In this document: one piece after another, positions 1 to 8,487 of the stretch
Layout: the number at the start of each line of letters is the position of its first letter
How positions within the stretch are numbered: the stretch's first letter is position 1
Assembly (NCBI RefSeq): GCF_902168435.1
Contig: NZ_LR656178.1
Coordinates: 1 to 64,000, forward strand
DNA from: Bacillus marasmi
Lineage (GTDB): Bacteria > Bacillota > Bacilli > Bacillales > Cytobacillaceae
Direction: 5' to 3'
DNA: 64,000 nt
The notes under the pieces: model-generated
What the model was told of the DNA's origin: nothing
What the model saw: only the letters and a program-made list of their open reading frames with translations
Databases searched by the model: none
Translations under genes and position numbers: made by a program

Positions 1-1
1 T

Positions 2-1036
2 AAACGGCAGCCAGGGTCGACATTGAAGCCACTCGCTGTCTATACACCAGCTTTGGAAGAAGGATATGAGATTTGGGATAAACTATCTGATCAACCTTTG
101 AATTTAAACGGTTATCAGCCGATGAATTATGATCGAAAGTATCGAGGCCAGGTAAGCATGTATAATGCGGTTAAGGACTCCTTAAATGTTCCTCCAGTAT
201 GGCTTTTGAATAAAATTGGAATGAATGATGGGTATAATGCAGTAGAGCGGTTCGGAATCCCACTAACAAACAATGATTTTTCACCTAGCTTAGCATTGGG
301 TGGGATGAGTGAGGGCGTTTCCCCTTTGATAATGGCGGAAGCTTACACTGTGTTTGCCAATGATGGAATAAAGGTGGATGCACACTCGATTCAAAGAATT
401 GAGGACCCTGATGGAGTTGTCATTGGCGAATGGAAGCAGAGAACAACGAACGTTACAAATGCGGCCATTGCACAGAAAATGACCTATATGCTCAAAGGGG
501 TAGTTGAGGAAGGGACAGGTACAAAGGCCCAAGTAGAGGGTTTAGACGTTGCAGGGAAAACTGGTTCTACTCAGCTCCCTTTTGCCAATTCAACTGGAAC
601 TAAGGACCACTGGTTTGTGGGTTTTACTCCCGAGATTGTAGGGGCGGTTTGGCTTGGTTATGATCAAACTGATGAAAATCACTATTTGATTGGTTCAAGT
701 GGTGCTACTTCACCAAAGCTTTTTAAAGAAATTATTTCTGGTTCTATTTCGGAATTTTCCCGAGAAAAATTCAACCTGACTGCGATTGATAAACAAATGG
801 AGAAGCATTTAAAGGAAGAAGAAAAGCAGCGGAAAAATGCTAAAAAGCGCAACCAGAATCAATATACGGACAACGATGACGAAGAAGATAAAAACGATAA
901 GAAGGATAGAAAAAATAGGGAAAAAGAAGCTAAGAAAAACGAGAAAAATAAGGATAAAGAAGAGAAGCAAAATGGTAAAGGGAACGGTAAAGGAGGCAAG
1001 GAAGATAAGGATAAGGACGATGATGACAATGATTAA
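2..1036 (+). CDS. Class A penicillin-binding protein, C-terminal part (5' end outside window)
   Basis: This is the transpeptidase half of a bifunctional peptidoglycan glycosyltransferase/transpeptidase, which cross-links the cell wall outside the membrane. The frame is open from base 2, so the glycosyltransferase domain and start lie upstream. All three penicillin-binding motifs are visible: SxxK (S6-T-L-K9 of the visible part, in the context PGSTLKP), SxN (S60-L-N62) and KTGS (186-189). After about residue 265 the protein ends in a tail of some 80 residues rich in Lys, Asp, Glu and Asn, as in several Bacillus PBP1-class proteins. It resembles the PbpF/PbpG group, but the paralogue cannot be fixed from this fragment. 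Family assignment is certain. Confidence 0.93.
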   Translation, partial: KRQPGSTLKPLAVYTPALEEGYEIWDKLSDQPLNLNGYQPMNYDRKYRGQVSMYNAVKDSLNVPPVWLLNKIGMNDGYNAVERFGIPLTNNDFSPSLALGGMSEGVSPLIMAEAYTVFANDGIKVDAHSIQRIEDPDGVVIGEWKQRTTNVTNAAIAQKMTYMLKGVVEEGTGTKAQVEGLDVAGKTGSTQLPFANSTGTKDHWFVGFTPEIVGAVWLGYDQTDENHYLIGSSGATSPKLFKEIISGSISEFSREKFNLTAIDKQMEKHLKEEEKQRKNAKKRNQNQYTDNDDEEDKNDKKDRKNREKEAKKNEKNKDKEEKQNGKGNGKGGKEDKDKDDDDND

Positions 1037-1048
1037 ATAAATTAGAGG

Positions 1049-1081
1049 GGACGGCTCCACTATTTTTTTAGCGGTCCCGTC
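1049..1081. terminator. Weak inverted repeat between convergent genes
   Basis: The arms GGACGG and CCGTCC flank a T-rich stretch between the penicillin-binding protein gene and the convergent membrane-protein gene. The stem is short and the loop long. It looks like a degenerate member of the GGGACGG/CCGTCCC hairpins also seen near 30600. Confidence 0.35.
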
Positions 1082-1098
1082 CTTTAAGTTTACAAAGA

Positions 1099-1605
1099 TT
1101 ACTTCATATCACTAATTTTTATATTAAAGATAAGCAGCAATGAAACGATGATGATGATCGAAAGCAGCCAAGCAAGCAATGGAGTTCTATGGTGAATCGG
1201 TAATATTATAAAAATTATCGCAGTAAATATAACTGACCATCCATAACTCCAACCGTTATGGTAAGTAATAAAACCAAACTTAAAGTTGAAATATTCTGCA
1301 GTTAAAAAAATACCTGACCATAAAAGAAACCATAATCCCCGTTTAATCCAACCATTAGGGAACCTCCCTATGTAGATTAATACAGTTGCAGAATAGGTCA
1401 CAACCATGGCCAATAGGGTAATCATAGTATGATTAGGCAACACAAGATCATGAAATAACCACATTGATTTTTTGTATAGTAAAAAATTGTATAACAAATC
1501 CCCAATAATCAGAAAAAGAATTGTTGGATAATACAACCGCCAATTTCTCCAGTCCCCCCACTTATATCCCATTGCAATATATATTAAATTTATGAAAATA
1601 TACAT
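1099..1605 (-). CDS. CBO0543-like integral membrane protein
   Basis: The product of 168 residues is almost entirely hydrophobic, with about five predicted membrane spans and many Trp and Tyr residues. The composition and the pattern at the N-terminus (GYKWGDWRNW) match the CBO0543 family of small Bacillaceae membrane proteins, whose function is unknown. The ATG start follows AAAGGATTGGTGTT, a usable ribosome binding site. It is convergent with the penicillin-binding protein gene and has no obvious operon partner. The family call is recognition by pattern, not a search. Confidence 0.7.
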   Translation of the reverse strand: MYIFINLIYIAMGYKWGDWRNWRLYYPTILFLIIGDLLYNFLLYKKSMWLFHDLVLPNHTMITLLAMVVTYSATVLIYIGRFPNGWIKRGLWFLLWSGIFLTAEYFNFKFGFITYHNGWSYGWSVIFTAIIFIILPIHHRTPLLAWLLSIIIIVSLLLIFNIKISDMK

Positions 1606-1733
1606 AACACCAATCCTTTAGTATAAGTATTATTATATTTTCCAATAGTTTGGTTTTTTACCAAAATAGTTAGGTGATGTTTGTAATAATATGTACCTCT
1701 TTTTGTGAAAATAAATGTGATACAAGTAATAGA

Positions 1734-1982
1734 TTATTTTTTTATGGGTCGCTCAAGGGTTAAGATTTCTTCTTCTATTGAGGCAAATTGTTGCTCAACG
1801 ACCATTTTGACGTCTTGAACAGCTGCATTATAAAAGTGTGGTGCAAGTGTTTCCTTAACAAAATCCAGAACTCTTTCTGCTGCAAATTCAGAAATTTCCT
1901 CATCACGATCTTGAGAGAAAAAGGTTTGTATGGCTGAAATCATCATTTGTTGTTGTTCTTTTGTTAATTTATAAAACATCAT
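1734..1982 (-). CDS. DUF2164 family protein
   Basis: This 82-residue soluble protein has the DUF2164 pattern: a KLTKEQ start, an FFSQDRDEEISEFAAE block and a following LAPHFYNAAVQD block. The function of the family is unknown. The start is ATG at 1982 (a second ATG follows directly), preceded by AAAAGGAGAGTA. It stands alone on the minus strand, divergent from the PRPP synthetase paralogue, with which it shares a 219 bp intergenic region. Confidence 0.8.
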   Translation of the reverse strand: MMFYKLTKEQQQMMISAIQTFFSQDRDEEISEFAAERVLDFVKETLAPHFYNAAVQDVKMVVEQQFASIEEEILTLERPIKK

Positions 1983-2127
1983 TACTCTCCTTTTTGTTGA
2001 AATTTATTGAATATCGTTATAAAGGCTATATTTTTCGAATATATAAGTCAAGGAAGAAAAAATAACAAAAAATAAATTTTTGTAGAAATATGTAGTTATA
2101 GAATTTGACTTTTTTCGTATTTATCAG

Positions 2128-2141
2128 TGAACGATCGCTCA
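2128..2141. promoter_or_regulatory. Near-palindromic site upstream of the PRPP synthetase paralogue
   Basis: TGAACGATCGCTCA is symmetrical at 12 of its 14 positions and lies about 60 bp before the GTG start at 2202. It could be an operator, but no regulator is suggested by its sequence. Confidence 0.25.
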
Positions 2142-2201
2142 GTATGTAGTAAAATATAATTAATCGATAAAATTCGAGTACATCTTCACAGGGGGAAAAA
2201 G

Positions 2202-3173
2202 GTGAATAATCTACTAAAAAATGACTTTAGACTTTTTGCATTAAATTCCAATCAAGAGCTTGCAGCAGAAATGGCCCAGTTGTTGGGCTGTAGATTGGGT
2301 GAATGCTCCGTAACACAATTTAGTGATGGAGAAATTCAAATTAATATCGATGAAAGTGTACGTGGTTGTGATGTATATGTTGTTCAATCAACTTCACAGC
2401 CAGTAAATACGCATTTGATGGAGCTATTGATCATGGTCGATGCCTTGAAAAGAGCTTCAGCGCGAGAAATCAATTGCGTAATTCCTTATTTTGGCTATTC
2501 ACGCCAGGATCGCCAAGCACGTCCACGTGAACCGATTACAGCCAAACTAGTTGCGAACCTTTTGGAAGCTGCCGGAGCAACACGGGTTATAACAATTGAC
2601 CTTCATTCTCCACAGCTACAAGGATTTTTTGACATTCCGGTTGATGAATTGCGTGGTGCTCCAATCCTTGCTCATTACTATGAAGAAAAAGAATTGGATG
2701 ACATTGTTGTTGTTGCACCGCACAAAGGCAGCGTGACCAGAGCGCGGAAAATGGCCAGTGAACTACATACACCGCTAGCTTTAATTGATAAGCGGGAACC
2801 TGAGCCTGATTCATCTGAAGAAATAGAAATCAACATCATCGGCCAAGTTGAGGGAAAAGTTGCGATTTTAGTGGATGATTTAATAAATACCGCTGATACT
2901 ATCACAAATGCAGCGCATGCGCTGATAAACGCGGGGGCTAAAGAGGTTTATGCCTGTGTAACACATGCCGTTTTCCTTGAATCAGCAATTGTAAAAATCG
3001 AAGAATCGCCTATTAAAGAGCTTGTTTTTACGAATTCCATTAAATTATCTGATGATAAAAAGCTTGCAAAAATGACAACGCTGTCAGTAGCGCCGTTGCT
3101 CGTTGAGGCCATTCGACGCATTCATAATGAAGATCCAGTCAGCCCATTATTTGAATTTAGTTATCATTTATAA
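2202..3173 (+). CDS. Divergent ribose-phosphate pyrophosphokinase (PRPP synthetase) paralogue
   Basis: The 323-residue product aligns end to end with Prs, the enzyme that makes PRPP from ribose 5-phosphate and ATP. The N-terminal NSNQELA block, RQDR (101-104) and the DLH motif with H135 are kept. Several active-site elements differ. The catalytic flexible loop reads K197-R-E199-P-E-P-D where the B. subtilis enzyme has KRRPRPN, so the key Arg199 is Glu. The PRPP loop is D225-D-L-I-N229-T-A-D232-T rather than DDIIDTAGT. The PDHGG region is P173-H-K-G-S. I infer a second, probably impaired or regulatory copy, with the housekeeping prs elsewhere. The GTG start follows AGGGGGAAAAAG. It appears monocistronic. 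Confidence 0.85.
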   Translation: MNNLLKNDFRLFALNSNQELAAEMAQLLGCRLGECSVTQFSDGEIQINIDESVRGCDVYVVQSTSQPVNTHLMELLIMVDALKRASAREINCVIPYFGYSRQDRQARPREPITAKLVANLLEAAGATRVITIDLHSPQLQGFFDIPVDELRGAPILAHYYEEKELDDIVVVAPHKGSVTRARKMASELHTPLALIDKREPEPDSSEEIEINIIGQVEGKVAILVDDLINTADTITNAAHALINAGAKEVYACVTHAVFLESAIVKIEESPIKELVFTNSIKLSDDKKLAKMTTLSVAPLLVEAIRRIHNEDPVSPLFEFSYHL

Positions 3174-3179
3174 AACTAT

Positions 3180-3226
3180 AACAGGATACGCTTTTCATTT
3201 GTCGAAGAGCGAATCCTGTTTTTTTA
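3180..3226 (+). terminator. Rho-independent terminator
   Basis: The arms ACAGGAT and ATCCTGT, with further internal pairing (GCTTTTC/GAAGAGC), are followed by a run of seven T. It closes the PRPP synthetase paralogue gene. Confidence 0.85.
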
Positions 3227-3325
3227 TCTAAGGATTTTATCATTATGAAGGTAGATACGTATGAATGGACGATCCCTTTGGGAAAATAACTTACATAAAC
3301 TTATCTCTTAAAGGGTCGGTGGAAA

Positions 3326-4066
3326 ATGGAGAAACAAAATATTCTTTTTAATTTGGACGATACTTTAGCATACTGCAATCGATATTTTAACACAGTCGTT
3401 GAAAGGTTTATCGACCAAATGAGTATTTGGTTTGATACTTTGACCAGAGAAGATATTAGACAGAAGCAACTTGAATTTGACTTAGATGCTATTTCTGTAC
3501 ACGGCTTAGCGTCAAATCGCTTCCCAGAATCGTTTGTTAAAACGTATAAATATTACTGTGAAAAATACGGAAAAGAAAAATATAAATCTGAAATTGATTA
3601 TTTAAGAGAATTGGGTTTTTGGGTTTTTGAAATTCCAGTAGAACCGATCCCATATATGAATGAAACACTGAGTACCTTAAAGGATGCTGGTCATGAATTA
3701 TATTTGCACACGGGTGGAGACGAGGCAAATCAACTAAGAAAAATTTCACAGCTAGAAATTACAACCTATTTTGAACATAGAATCTTCATCTCTGAACATA
3801 AAGATACAACCGCGCTATCGGATATCTTAAAAACGATTGATGCAGATCCATATAAAACTTGGATGGTTGGAAATTCCTTAAGAACAGATATCTTACCAGC
3901 ACTAAAAATGGAAATTAATGCGATTTATATTCCAGCCGAATCTGAATGGAAGTACAACGAAGTTGAAGTTGATGTTGAACCCAAAAGAGCATACTTTCAA
4001 TTAAATTCACTCCGCGAGGTACCAGATGCGATTCATCAATATGTAGTTGATGAAAGCTATTATTGA
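3326..4066 (+). CDS. HAD-superfamily protein with Asn in place of the nucleophile
   Basis: This 246-residue protein has the layout of a haloacid dehalogenase-type hydrolase with a helical cap after motif I. Motif I reads F-N9-L-D11-D-T, whereas active members have Asp at the first position (DxDxT), where it forms the phospho-intermediate. Motif II is the Thr of LHTGGD and motif IV is VGNSLRTDI. Codon 9 is a plain AAT. Either it has lost hydrolase activity and binds a ligand or partner, or the Asn deamidates. The ATG follows GGGTCGGTGGAAA, with a weak ribosome binding site. A terminator follows, so it is probably a single-gene unit. Confidence 0.8.
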   Translation: MEKQNILFNLDDTLAYCNRYFNTVVERFIDQMSIWFDTLTREDIRQKQLEFDLDAISVHGLASNRFPESFVKTYKYYCEKYGKEKYKSEIDYLRELGFWVFEIPVEPIPYMNETLSTLKDAGHELYLHTGGDEANQLRKISQLEITTYFEHRIFISEHKDTTALSDILKTIDADPYKTWMVGNSLRTDILPALKMEINAIYIPAESEWKYNEVEVDVEPKRAYFQLNSLREVPDAIHQYVVDESYY

Positions 4067-4132
4067 TTGGTGCAATGGATGTCAAGGATAGAATTGGATA
4101 GGAAAATCGAAATGTAATAATATATATTCACC

Positions 4133-4167
4133 ACAAGTCGTCATGAATATGATGGCTTGTTTTTTTG
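4133..4167 (+). terminator. Rho-independent terminator
   Basis: The arms ACAAGTCGTCAT and ATGATGGCTTGT have a 4-nt loop and two G-T pairs, followed by seven T. It closes the HAD-like gene. Confidence 0.88.
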
Positions 4168-4226
4168 CTTAATTGTAGTAAAAAAAGCGAGAATGTTACC
4201 AGTAAATTTACAATTATTATGTTGTA

Positions 4227-4278
4227 TTTATGAATGTATTAGTGTACTATTTGGATAGTACACTAATACATTCATAAA
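4227..4278. promoter_or_regulatory. Perfect 22-bp inverted repeat, probable operator of the GntR-type regulator
   Basis: Bases 4227-4248 and 4257-4278 are exact reverse complements around an 8-bp centre. The core is AGTGTAC...GTACACT. The right arm ends directly at the AAAGGAG ribosome binding site of the first ABC gene. YtrA-type GntR repressors are known to use AGTGTA/TACACT operators, and this operon encodes such a regulator. A weak TTTACA element lies at 4207. The same bases could also form a strong RNA hairpin that hides the ribosome binding site. Confidence 0.75.
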
Positions 4279-4290
4279 GGAGAAACGTAA

Positions 4291-5070
4291 ATGAGTCCTT
4301 TACACGGATTGCTTAAAAAAGATTTTCGGATTTCCAGAATCTTATTTTTGACCTGGGTCGGAGCAGTCTTGCTGATGATGATTATTGGCGTCGCTATTTC
4401 GGCATATACAGTCCAACCAGCTGGGACCTATCCAGTTATTGTTATGATAACGCTTGGGCATTTCGTATTTGCACCAGTGATGATGTTCGTAATATTAAAC
4501 ATTGAAGCTAAAAATCAGCTATGGCTTTATACTTCACAGAGTGGTGCACATTTGCTTCTATCAAAGCTGATTGTCATCCTTTCATATCAATTTGTCACTC
4601 AGATATTCCTTACGATTTTTTCTGGTTTTAGCTTGTATTGGTATGGAAAATCAGTATATAACCAACTAAGTTTAGCAGATTTTGCACAATCAATTGCCGT
4701 TATTAATTTCGGACTATTAATAATGGGGCTATATTTCGCTTGTTGGTTAACCTTTTATTGGACACTTTTTCAAAGCTTAAAACAAAGGATTAGTAGCAAG
4801 CTCATCCGCTCGATTTTAGTCCTTCTTATTATGGCGAGCTATAACATCATTGAATCACTTATCTTGAGAATTGAGGGGTTAAAAGATTTTATTTTCAAGT
4901 ATAGATTGGACGTTTTTTCGGATGGTATTCTCCGATTTGAGGATGACAATTGGAATGTAATTCTCGGTGTAACGGAAGTACCGGTGATTCCTCTTGTGCA
5001 TTTCATCATTTTAACCATTTTACTATTTTTCATTTCGGCAAAAGTCCTTGAGCGGAAAGTCGAGGTGTGA
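4291..5070 (+). CDS. yhcE: ABC-2 type membrane protein, YhcE-like
   Basis: This 259-residue protein has about six hydrophobic spans and no ATPase motifs. It is the first gene of a five-gene cluster in the order membrane protein, GntR regulator, ATPase, ATPase, permease, the same order as yhcEFGHI of B. subtilis. It is most likely the membrane partner of the first ATPase (YhcG-like). The ATG at 4291 follows AAAGGAGAAACGTAA. The 22-bp inverted repeat overlaps its leader, so the operon is probably repressed by its own GntR-type regulator until an inducer, perhaps an envelope-active compound, is present. The substrate is unknown. Confidence 0.8.
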   Translation: MSPLHGLLKKDFRISRILFLTWVGAVLLMMIIGVAISAYTVQPAGTYPVIVMITLGHFVFAPVMMFVILNIEAKNQLWLYTSQSGAHLLLSKLIVILSYQFVTQIFLTIFSGFSLYWYGKSVYNQLSLADFAQSIAVINFGLLIMGLYFACWLTFYWTLFQSLKQRISSKLIRSILVLLIMASYNIIESLILRIEGLKDFIFKYRLDVFSDGILRFEDDNWNVILGVTEVPVIPLVHFIILTILLFFISAKVLERKVEV

Positions 5071-5073
5071 GTT

Positions 5074-5439
5074 GTGGTTGAGTTTCAGTCTTCAAAACCA
5101 ATATATATGCAAATCGTTGATAAGCTCATTATCGAGATTCTTCAAGAAATTCGTAAGGCTGGAGAGAAATTGCCGTCGGTTCGGGAAATGGCAGTCACAA
5201 TGGGGGTTAATCCTAATACAATCCAAAGAACTTATAGTGAGTTAGAAAGGATGAATATTGTGGAAACCAGAAGAGGACAAGGGACCTTTGTTTGTGAAAA
5301 CACAGAAATGTTATTGCAAATAAGAGAATCGATGCAGAATGAAATTATCAAGTCGTTTGTCAATCAGATGGAGGAAATCGGCATAAAAAAACGACAAATG
5401 ATCACACTCCTCCAAAAATACATCGGGGAGGATTATTAA
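5074..5439 (+). CDS. yhcF: GntR-family regulator, YtrA/YhcF subfamily
   Basis: At 121 residues it fits the short YtrA subfamily: a winged helix-turn-helix of about 70 residues (EKLPSVREMAVTMGVNPNT is the recognition region) followed by a short helical dimerisation tail instead of a large effector domain. The GTG start at 5074 lies 3 bp after the upstream stop. The stop codon abuts the ATG of the next gene at 5440, which indicates translational coupling. Its expected operator is the inverted repeat at 4227-4278. Such regulators usually control neighbouring ABC transporters that respond to cell-envelope antibiotics. Confidence 0.88.
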   Translation: MVEFQSSKPIYMQIVDKLIIEILQEIRKAGEKLPSVREMAVTMGVNPNTIQRTYSELERMNIVETRRGQGTFVCENTEMLLQIRESMQNEIIKSFVNQMEEIGIKKRQMITLLQKYIGEDY

Positions 5440-6153
5440 ATGGGAATCGTCCTTCAGAATGTTTACAAACAATATGGCAAGACAGAAGCGTTACGAAATA
5501 TTAATTTTTCCTTTGAAAAAGGGAAGATTTACGGTTTGCTAGGTCCAAATGGGAGCGGCAAATCGACAACATTAAAATTAATGACGGGCTTAGTGTTTCC
5601 AGATAATGGTGCTATTTCAATAGATGAAACGCCTGTGACTAGAAAAACTTGTAGCGATGTTGCCTACTTAACTGAGCTTGATATGTTTTACGATGCTTTT
5701 ACTGTACGAGAAACAGTTGAATACGTTAACAGTCAGTTTACTAATTTTAATATGGAAAAAGCACTTAAGCTCCTAAATGAGTTGAAGCTTGATCCGACTA
5801 AAAAGGTTCGTTCCTTGTCAAAAGGTAATCGGGGAAGATTGAAATTAGTGACGACGCTTGCTCGAGATACAGAGGTTATCCTACTTGATGAACCATTTTC
5901 TGGTTTGGATCCGATGGTAAGGGATTCAATTGTGAAAAGCTTATTGAAATTTATTGATTTTGAAAACCAAATCATTGTGATTGCAACCCATGAAATTAAC
6001 GAAATTGAGCCTCTATTAGACGAAGCTATTGCACTTATTAATGGAGACATAATAGGTCATGTAAATGTAGAGGAGCTCCGGGAGAATCAAGGATTATCGG
6101 TGTTGAAATGGTTTAAGGAATTATCTATCAAGTTTGAGGAGGGACATCTATGA
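5440..6153 (+). CDS. yhcG: ABC transporter ATP-binding protein, YhcG-like
   Basis: The 237-residue nucleotide-binding protein has Walker A (GPNGSGKST, about residues 35-43), a signature motif degraded to LSKGNRGRLK, and Walker B (VILLDEP). It energises a transporter, probably with the YhcE-like protein. The stop codon TGA at 6151-6153 forms an ATGA overlap with an ATG at 6150, the usual layout for coupling to the next gene. That ATG now leads to an immediate stop (see the next gene). Confidence 0.9.
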   Translation: MGIVLQNVYKQYGKTEALRNINFSFEKGKIYGLLGPNGSGKSTTLKLMTGLVFPDNGAISIDETPVTRKTCSDVAYLTELDMFYDAFTVRETVEYVNSQFTNFNMEKALKLLNELKLDPTKKVRSLSKGNRGRLKLVTTLARDTEVILLDEPFSGLDPMVRDSIVKSLLKFIDFENQIIVIATHEINEIEPLLDEAIALINGDIIGHVNVEELRENQGLSVLKWFKELSIKFEEGHL

Positions 6154-7060
6154 GCACTTATTAGCATTAGAGAATGTAAAGAAAACGATTAATGGAAAAG
6201 AAATCATTAAAGGCTTGAGCTTTACGGTTAACGAAGGGGAGGTTTTTGGCTTCCTAGGTCCAAATGGTGCAGGTAAAACCACAACAATTCGGATGATCGT
6301 TGGGTTGATGCGACTAAGTGAAGGCGATATTATCGTAAACGGTAAAAGCATCAAGAAGGATTTTGAGGGGGCAGTTAGGCAAATTGGGGCAATTGTAGAA
6401 AACCCTGAAATGTATAAATTTTTAACTGGCTATCAAAATCTACTTCAGTATGCTCGCATGCATGAAGGAGTTTCGAAAGCTAAAATTGATGAAGTTGTAA
6501 AGCTCGTAGGTCTTGAAGCGAGAATACATGACAAAGTTAAAACCTATTCACTCGGAATGAGACAGCGCCTTGGTCTCGCGCAGTGCATATTGCATGATCC
6601 AAAGTTATTAATCCTTGATGAACCAACGAATGGATTAGACCCTGCTGGTATAAAGGAAATTCGCGACCACTTAAGAATGCTGGCTCGTGATAAAGGAATG
6701 AGTGTCATTGTTTCTAGTCATCTACTTTCAGAAATGGAATTAATGTGTGATCGAATTGCGATTATTCAAAGTGGTGAGTTAATTGATATTCAACAGGTCA
6801 ATGATTTTGTTCAACAGGAACAGATAAACTATGAATTTGAAACAGGTCCGCTTAATGAGATTGTTTCCTGGCTTCAAGATAAATGGAAGGCGAAAATGAC
6901 GAACAAAGGTTTTGTTATACAGGCCACTAGAGAAGATATTCCTAATATTGTGCGGGAGTTAATTCACAATGAAGTTGATGTGTTTTCTGTAGAAGCGATT
7001 TCGAAATCTTTAGAAGATCGATTCTTAGAAATCACTACGAGATTGGGGAGTGAAGCATAA
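6134..7060 (+). CDS. yhcH: ABC transporter ATP-binding protein, YhcH/BcrA-like, with disrupted start
   Basis: The 308-residue protein carries Walker A (GPNGAGKTT), the signature YSLGMRQR and Walker B (LLILDEP), plus a C-terminal extension typical of bacitracin-type (BcrA) ATPases. It should work with the permease gene that overlaps its stop by one base. The start is odd. The natural ATG at 6150, placed well behind GGAGGG, reads M-S-T-Y-stop. One extra T there would give M-S-T-L-L-A-L-E-N and join the long frame. As it stands, translation would need the TTG at 6134. A one-base deletion or a sequence error is likely. Confidence 0.87.
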   Translation: MRRDIYEHLLALENVKKTINGKEIIKGLSFTVNEGEVFGFLGPNGAGKTTTIRMIVGLMRLSEGDIIVNGKSIKKDFEGAVRQIGAIVENPEMYKFLTGYQNLLQYARMHEGVSKAKIDEVVKLVGLEARIHDKVKTYSLGMRQRLGLAQCILHDPKLLILDEPTNGLDPAGIKEIRDHLRMLARDKGMSVIVSSHLLSEMELMCDRIAIIQSGELIDIQQVNDFVQQEQINYEFETGPLNEIVSWLQDKWKAKMTNKGFVIQATREDIPNIVRELIHNEVDVFSVEAISKSLEDRFLEITTRLGSEA

Positions 7061-8016
7061 TGGGAAAATTAATCGTGAATGAATGGGCGAAGCTTTTTAG
7101 GAGAACAGGGACACTTGTAATGGTTGGCTTAGTGATCCTTTTAGTAATGGGGGTTGCTGGTGTCTACAAATATGACGAAATTAAAAATCCTCCCCAAGAG
7201 AATCCAAAATGGAAAGAAGCGCTTCAGCAGCAAATAAAGGATGATACCATTGCCCTTAAAGGAGTTGGCAAAGCCAATGCGAACATGAAAATGTACTATG
7301 AGCGCGCGATTGCAGTTAATAAATACAAAGTTGAGCACAACATTGCTCCAGAATCAGAAAAACATGTTTGGGTGTTTGTTCGGGACGCGGAACAAATCAT
7401 TAGTTTTGTCGGGATATTTGTCATTGTTGTCGCTGCTGGAATGGTATCTTCTGAATTTTCATGGGGTACAGTGAAGCTCCTATTAATACGGCCAATAAGC
7501 CGTACAAAAATATTATTATCAAAATATTTAACGGTATTGCTATTTGGACTCACGTTATTGGCCACTCTATTTGTTTTTTCCTGGATTGCAGGTGCAATTT
7601 TCTTTGGCTTTCCGGAGGGTAACATTTCTCATTTAGCCTATTTTGATGGTGAAGTTGTCGAACGGAGTTTGGTTGTACAACTCATTGTGGAGTATTTATT
7701 AAGTTCGATTGACTTATTAATGCTGGCAACGATGGCATTTATGATTTCAGCTGTATTCCGCAATAGTAATTTAGCAATTGGAATTGCCTTATTCCTGATG
7801 TTTATGGGGCAGACAGCAACAATGCTCCTTGCAACAAAATTTGAGTGGGCCAAGTATATTTTATTCGCAAATACTAATTTAACTATGTATTTCGATGGAG
7901 TCCCACCAATCGAATCGATGACATTGACGTTTTCAATTGTCATGCTCATTGTGTACTATCTTGTGTTTCAAGTGTTGGCGTTTACGGTATTTGCTAAGCG
8001 TGACGTTGCTTCATGA
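7060..8016 (+). CDS. yhcI: ABC-2 type transporter permease, YhcI-like
   Basis: The 318-residue permease begins with a cytoplasmic stretch and one span (about residues 17-35). A soluble extracellular segment of about 80 residues follows, then five spans from about residue 115. This is the topology of ABC-2 permeases of the bacitracin and NatB type. Its ATG overlaps the last base of the preceding ATPase stop codon. It is the last gene of the cluster and is followed by a strong terminator. Function by analogy is export or removal of an envelope-active compound; the substrate is unknown. Confidence 0.87.
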   Translation: MGKLIVNEWAKLFRRTGTLVMVGLVILLVMGVAGVYKYDEIKNPPQENPKWKEALQQQIKDDTIALKGVGKANANMKMYYERAIAVNKYKVEHNIAPESEKHVWVFVRDAEQIISFVGIFVIVVAAGMVSSEFSWGTVKLLLIRPISRTKILLSKYLTVLLFGLTLLATLFVFSWIAGAIFFGFPEGNISHLAYFDGEVVERSLVVQLIVEYLLSSIDLLMLATMAFMISAVFRNSNLAIGIALFLMFMGQTATMLLATKFEWAKYILFANTNLTMYFDGVPPIESMTLTFSIVMLIVYYLVFQVLAFTVFAKRDVAS

Positions 8017-8033
8017 TAAAAATAGTGAATGGG

Positions 8034-8062
8034 TCGGGTGCATGTTGCGCACCCGATTTTTT
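8034..8062 (+). terminator. Rho-independent terminator
   Basis: The perfect arms TCGGGTGC and GCACCCGA enclose a 7-nt loop and are followed by TTTTTT. It closes the yhcEFGHI-like operon. Confidence 0.93.
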
Positions 8063-8175
8063 GTGATTTCTTGTAATGTTATTGGAAGGGAAAAAATTGG
8101 GTTTTGTTGGGAGAATTGACGAAAAGTAAAATGATGTGTCTTAATATTTATAATTATTTTATAATTAATAGAGTG

Positions 8176-8452
8176 ATGGGTCATACACGAGACTAATTGG
8201 CTACTTATTTTTCCAGCACTGTATAAAAAGAAGGGGTCAATGAGGCCGAATGGCTACTTAATTTTCAAGCACTGTATAAAAAGAAGGTGCCAATGAGGCC
8301 GATTGGCTATTTAATTTTCTAGCACTGAATAAAAAGAAGGGGTCAATGAGGCCGATTGGCTATTTAATTTTCTAGCACTGTATTAAAAGAAGGTGCCAAT
8401 GAGGCTGATTGGGTACTTAATTTTCAAGCCCAACAAAAAATGAGGTGTCAAT
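8176..8452. repeat. 53-bp tandem repeat array with hairpin units (array A)
   Basis: Four near-identical 53-bp units start at 8198, 8251, 8304 and 8357. A decayed fifth copy begins at 8410, and a trace of a copy lies before 8198. Each unit junction carries GCCAAT-N7-ATTGGC or a weaker variant; units alternate between GGGGTCAAT and GGTGCCAAT forms. Outer bases AAG/CTT extend the stem with mismatches. Since 53 is not a multiple of three, the array is not a coding repeat. It fills most of the 471 bp between the ABC operon and the KDPG aldolase gene. Confidence 0.93.
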
Positions 8453-8487
8453 ACATTATTCAGTAACAAAAAAAGGAGATTGTACAT

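Noticed and set aside
809-1060. Frames opposite or shifted to the Lys-rich tail of the penicillin-binding protein
   Set aside because: Low-complexity A/G-rich coding sequence gives open frames in all phases; none has a ribosome binding site.
8176-8452. Array A (and arrays B-E) as CRISPR
   Set aside because: Whole units repeat, including the parts that would be spacers; there are no unique spacers and no cas genes in the window.
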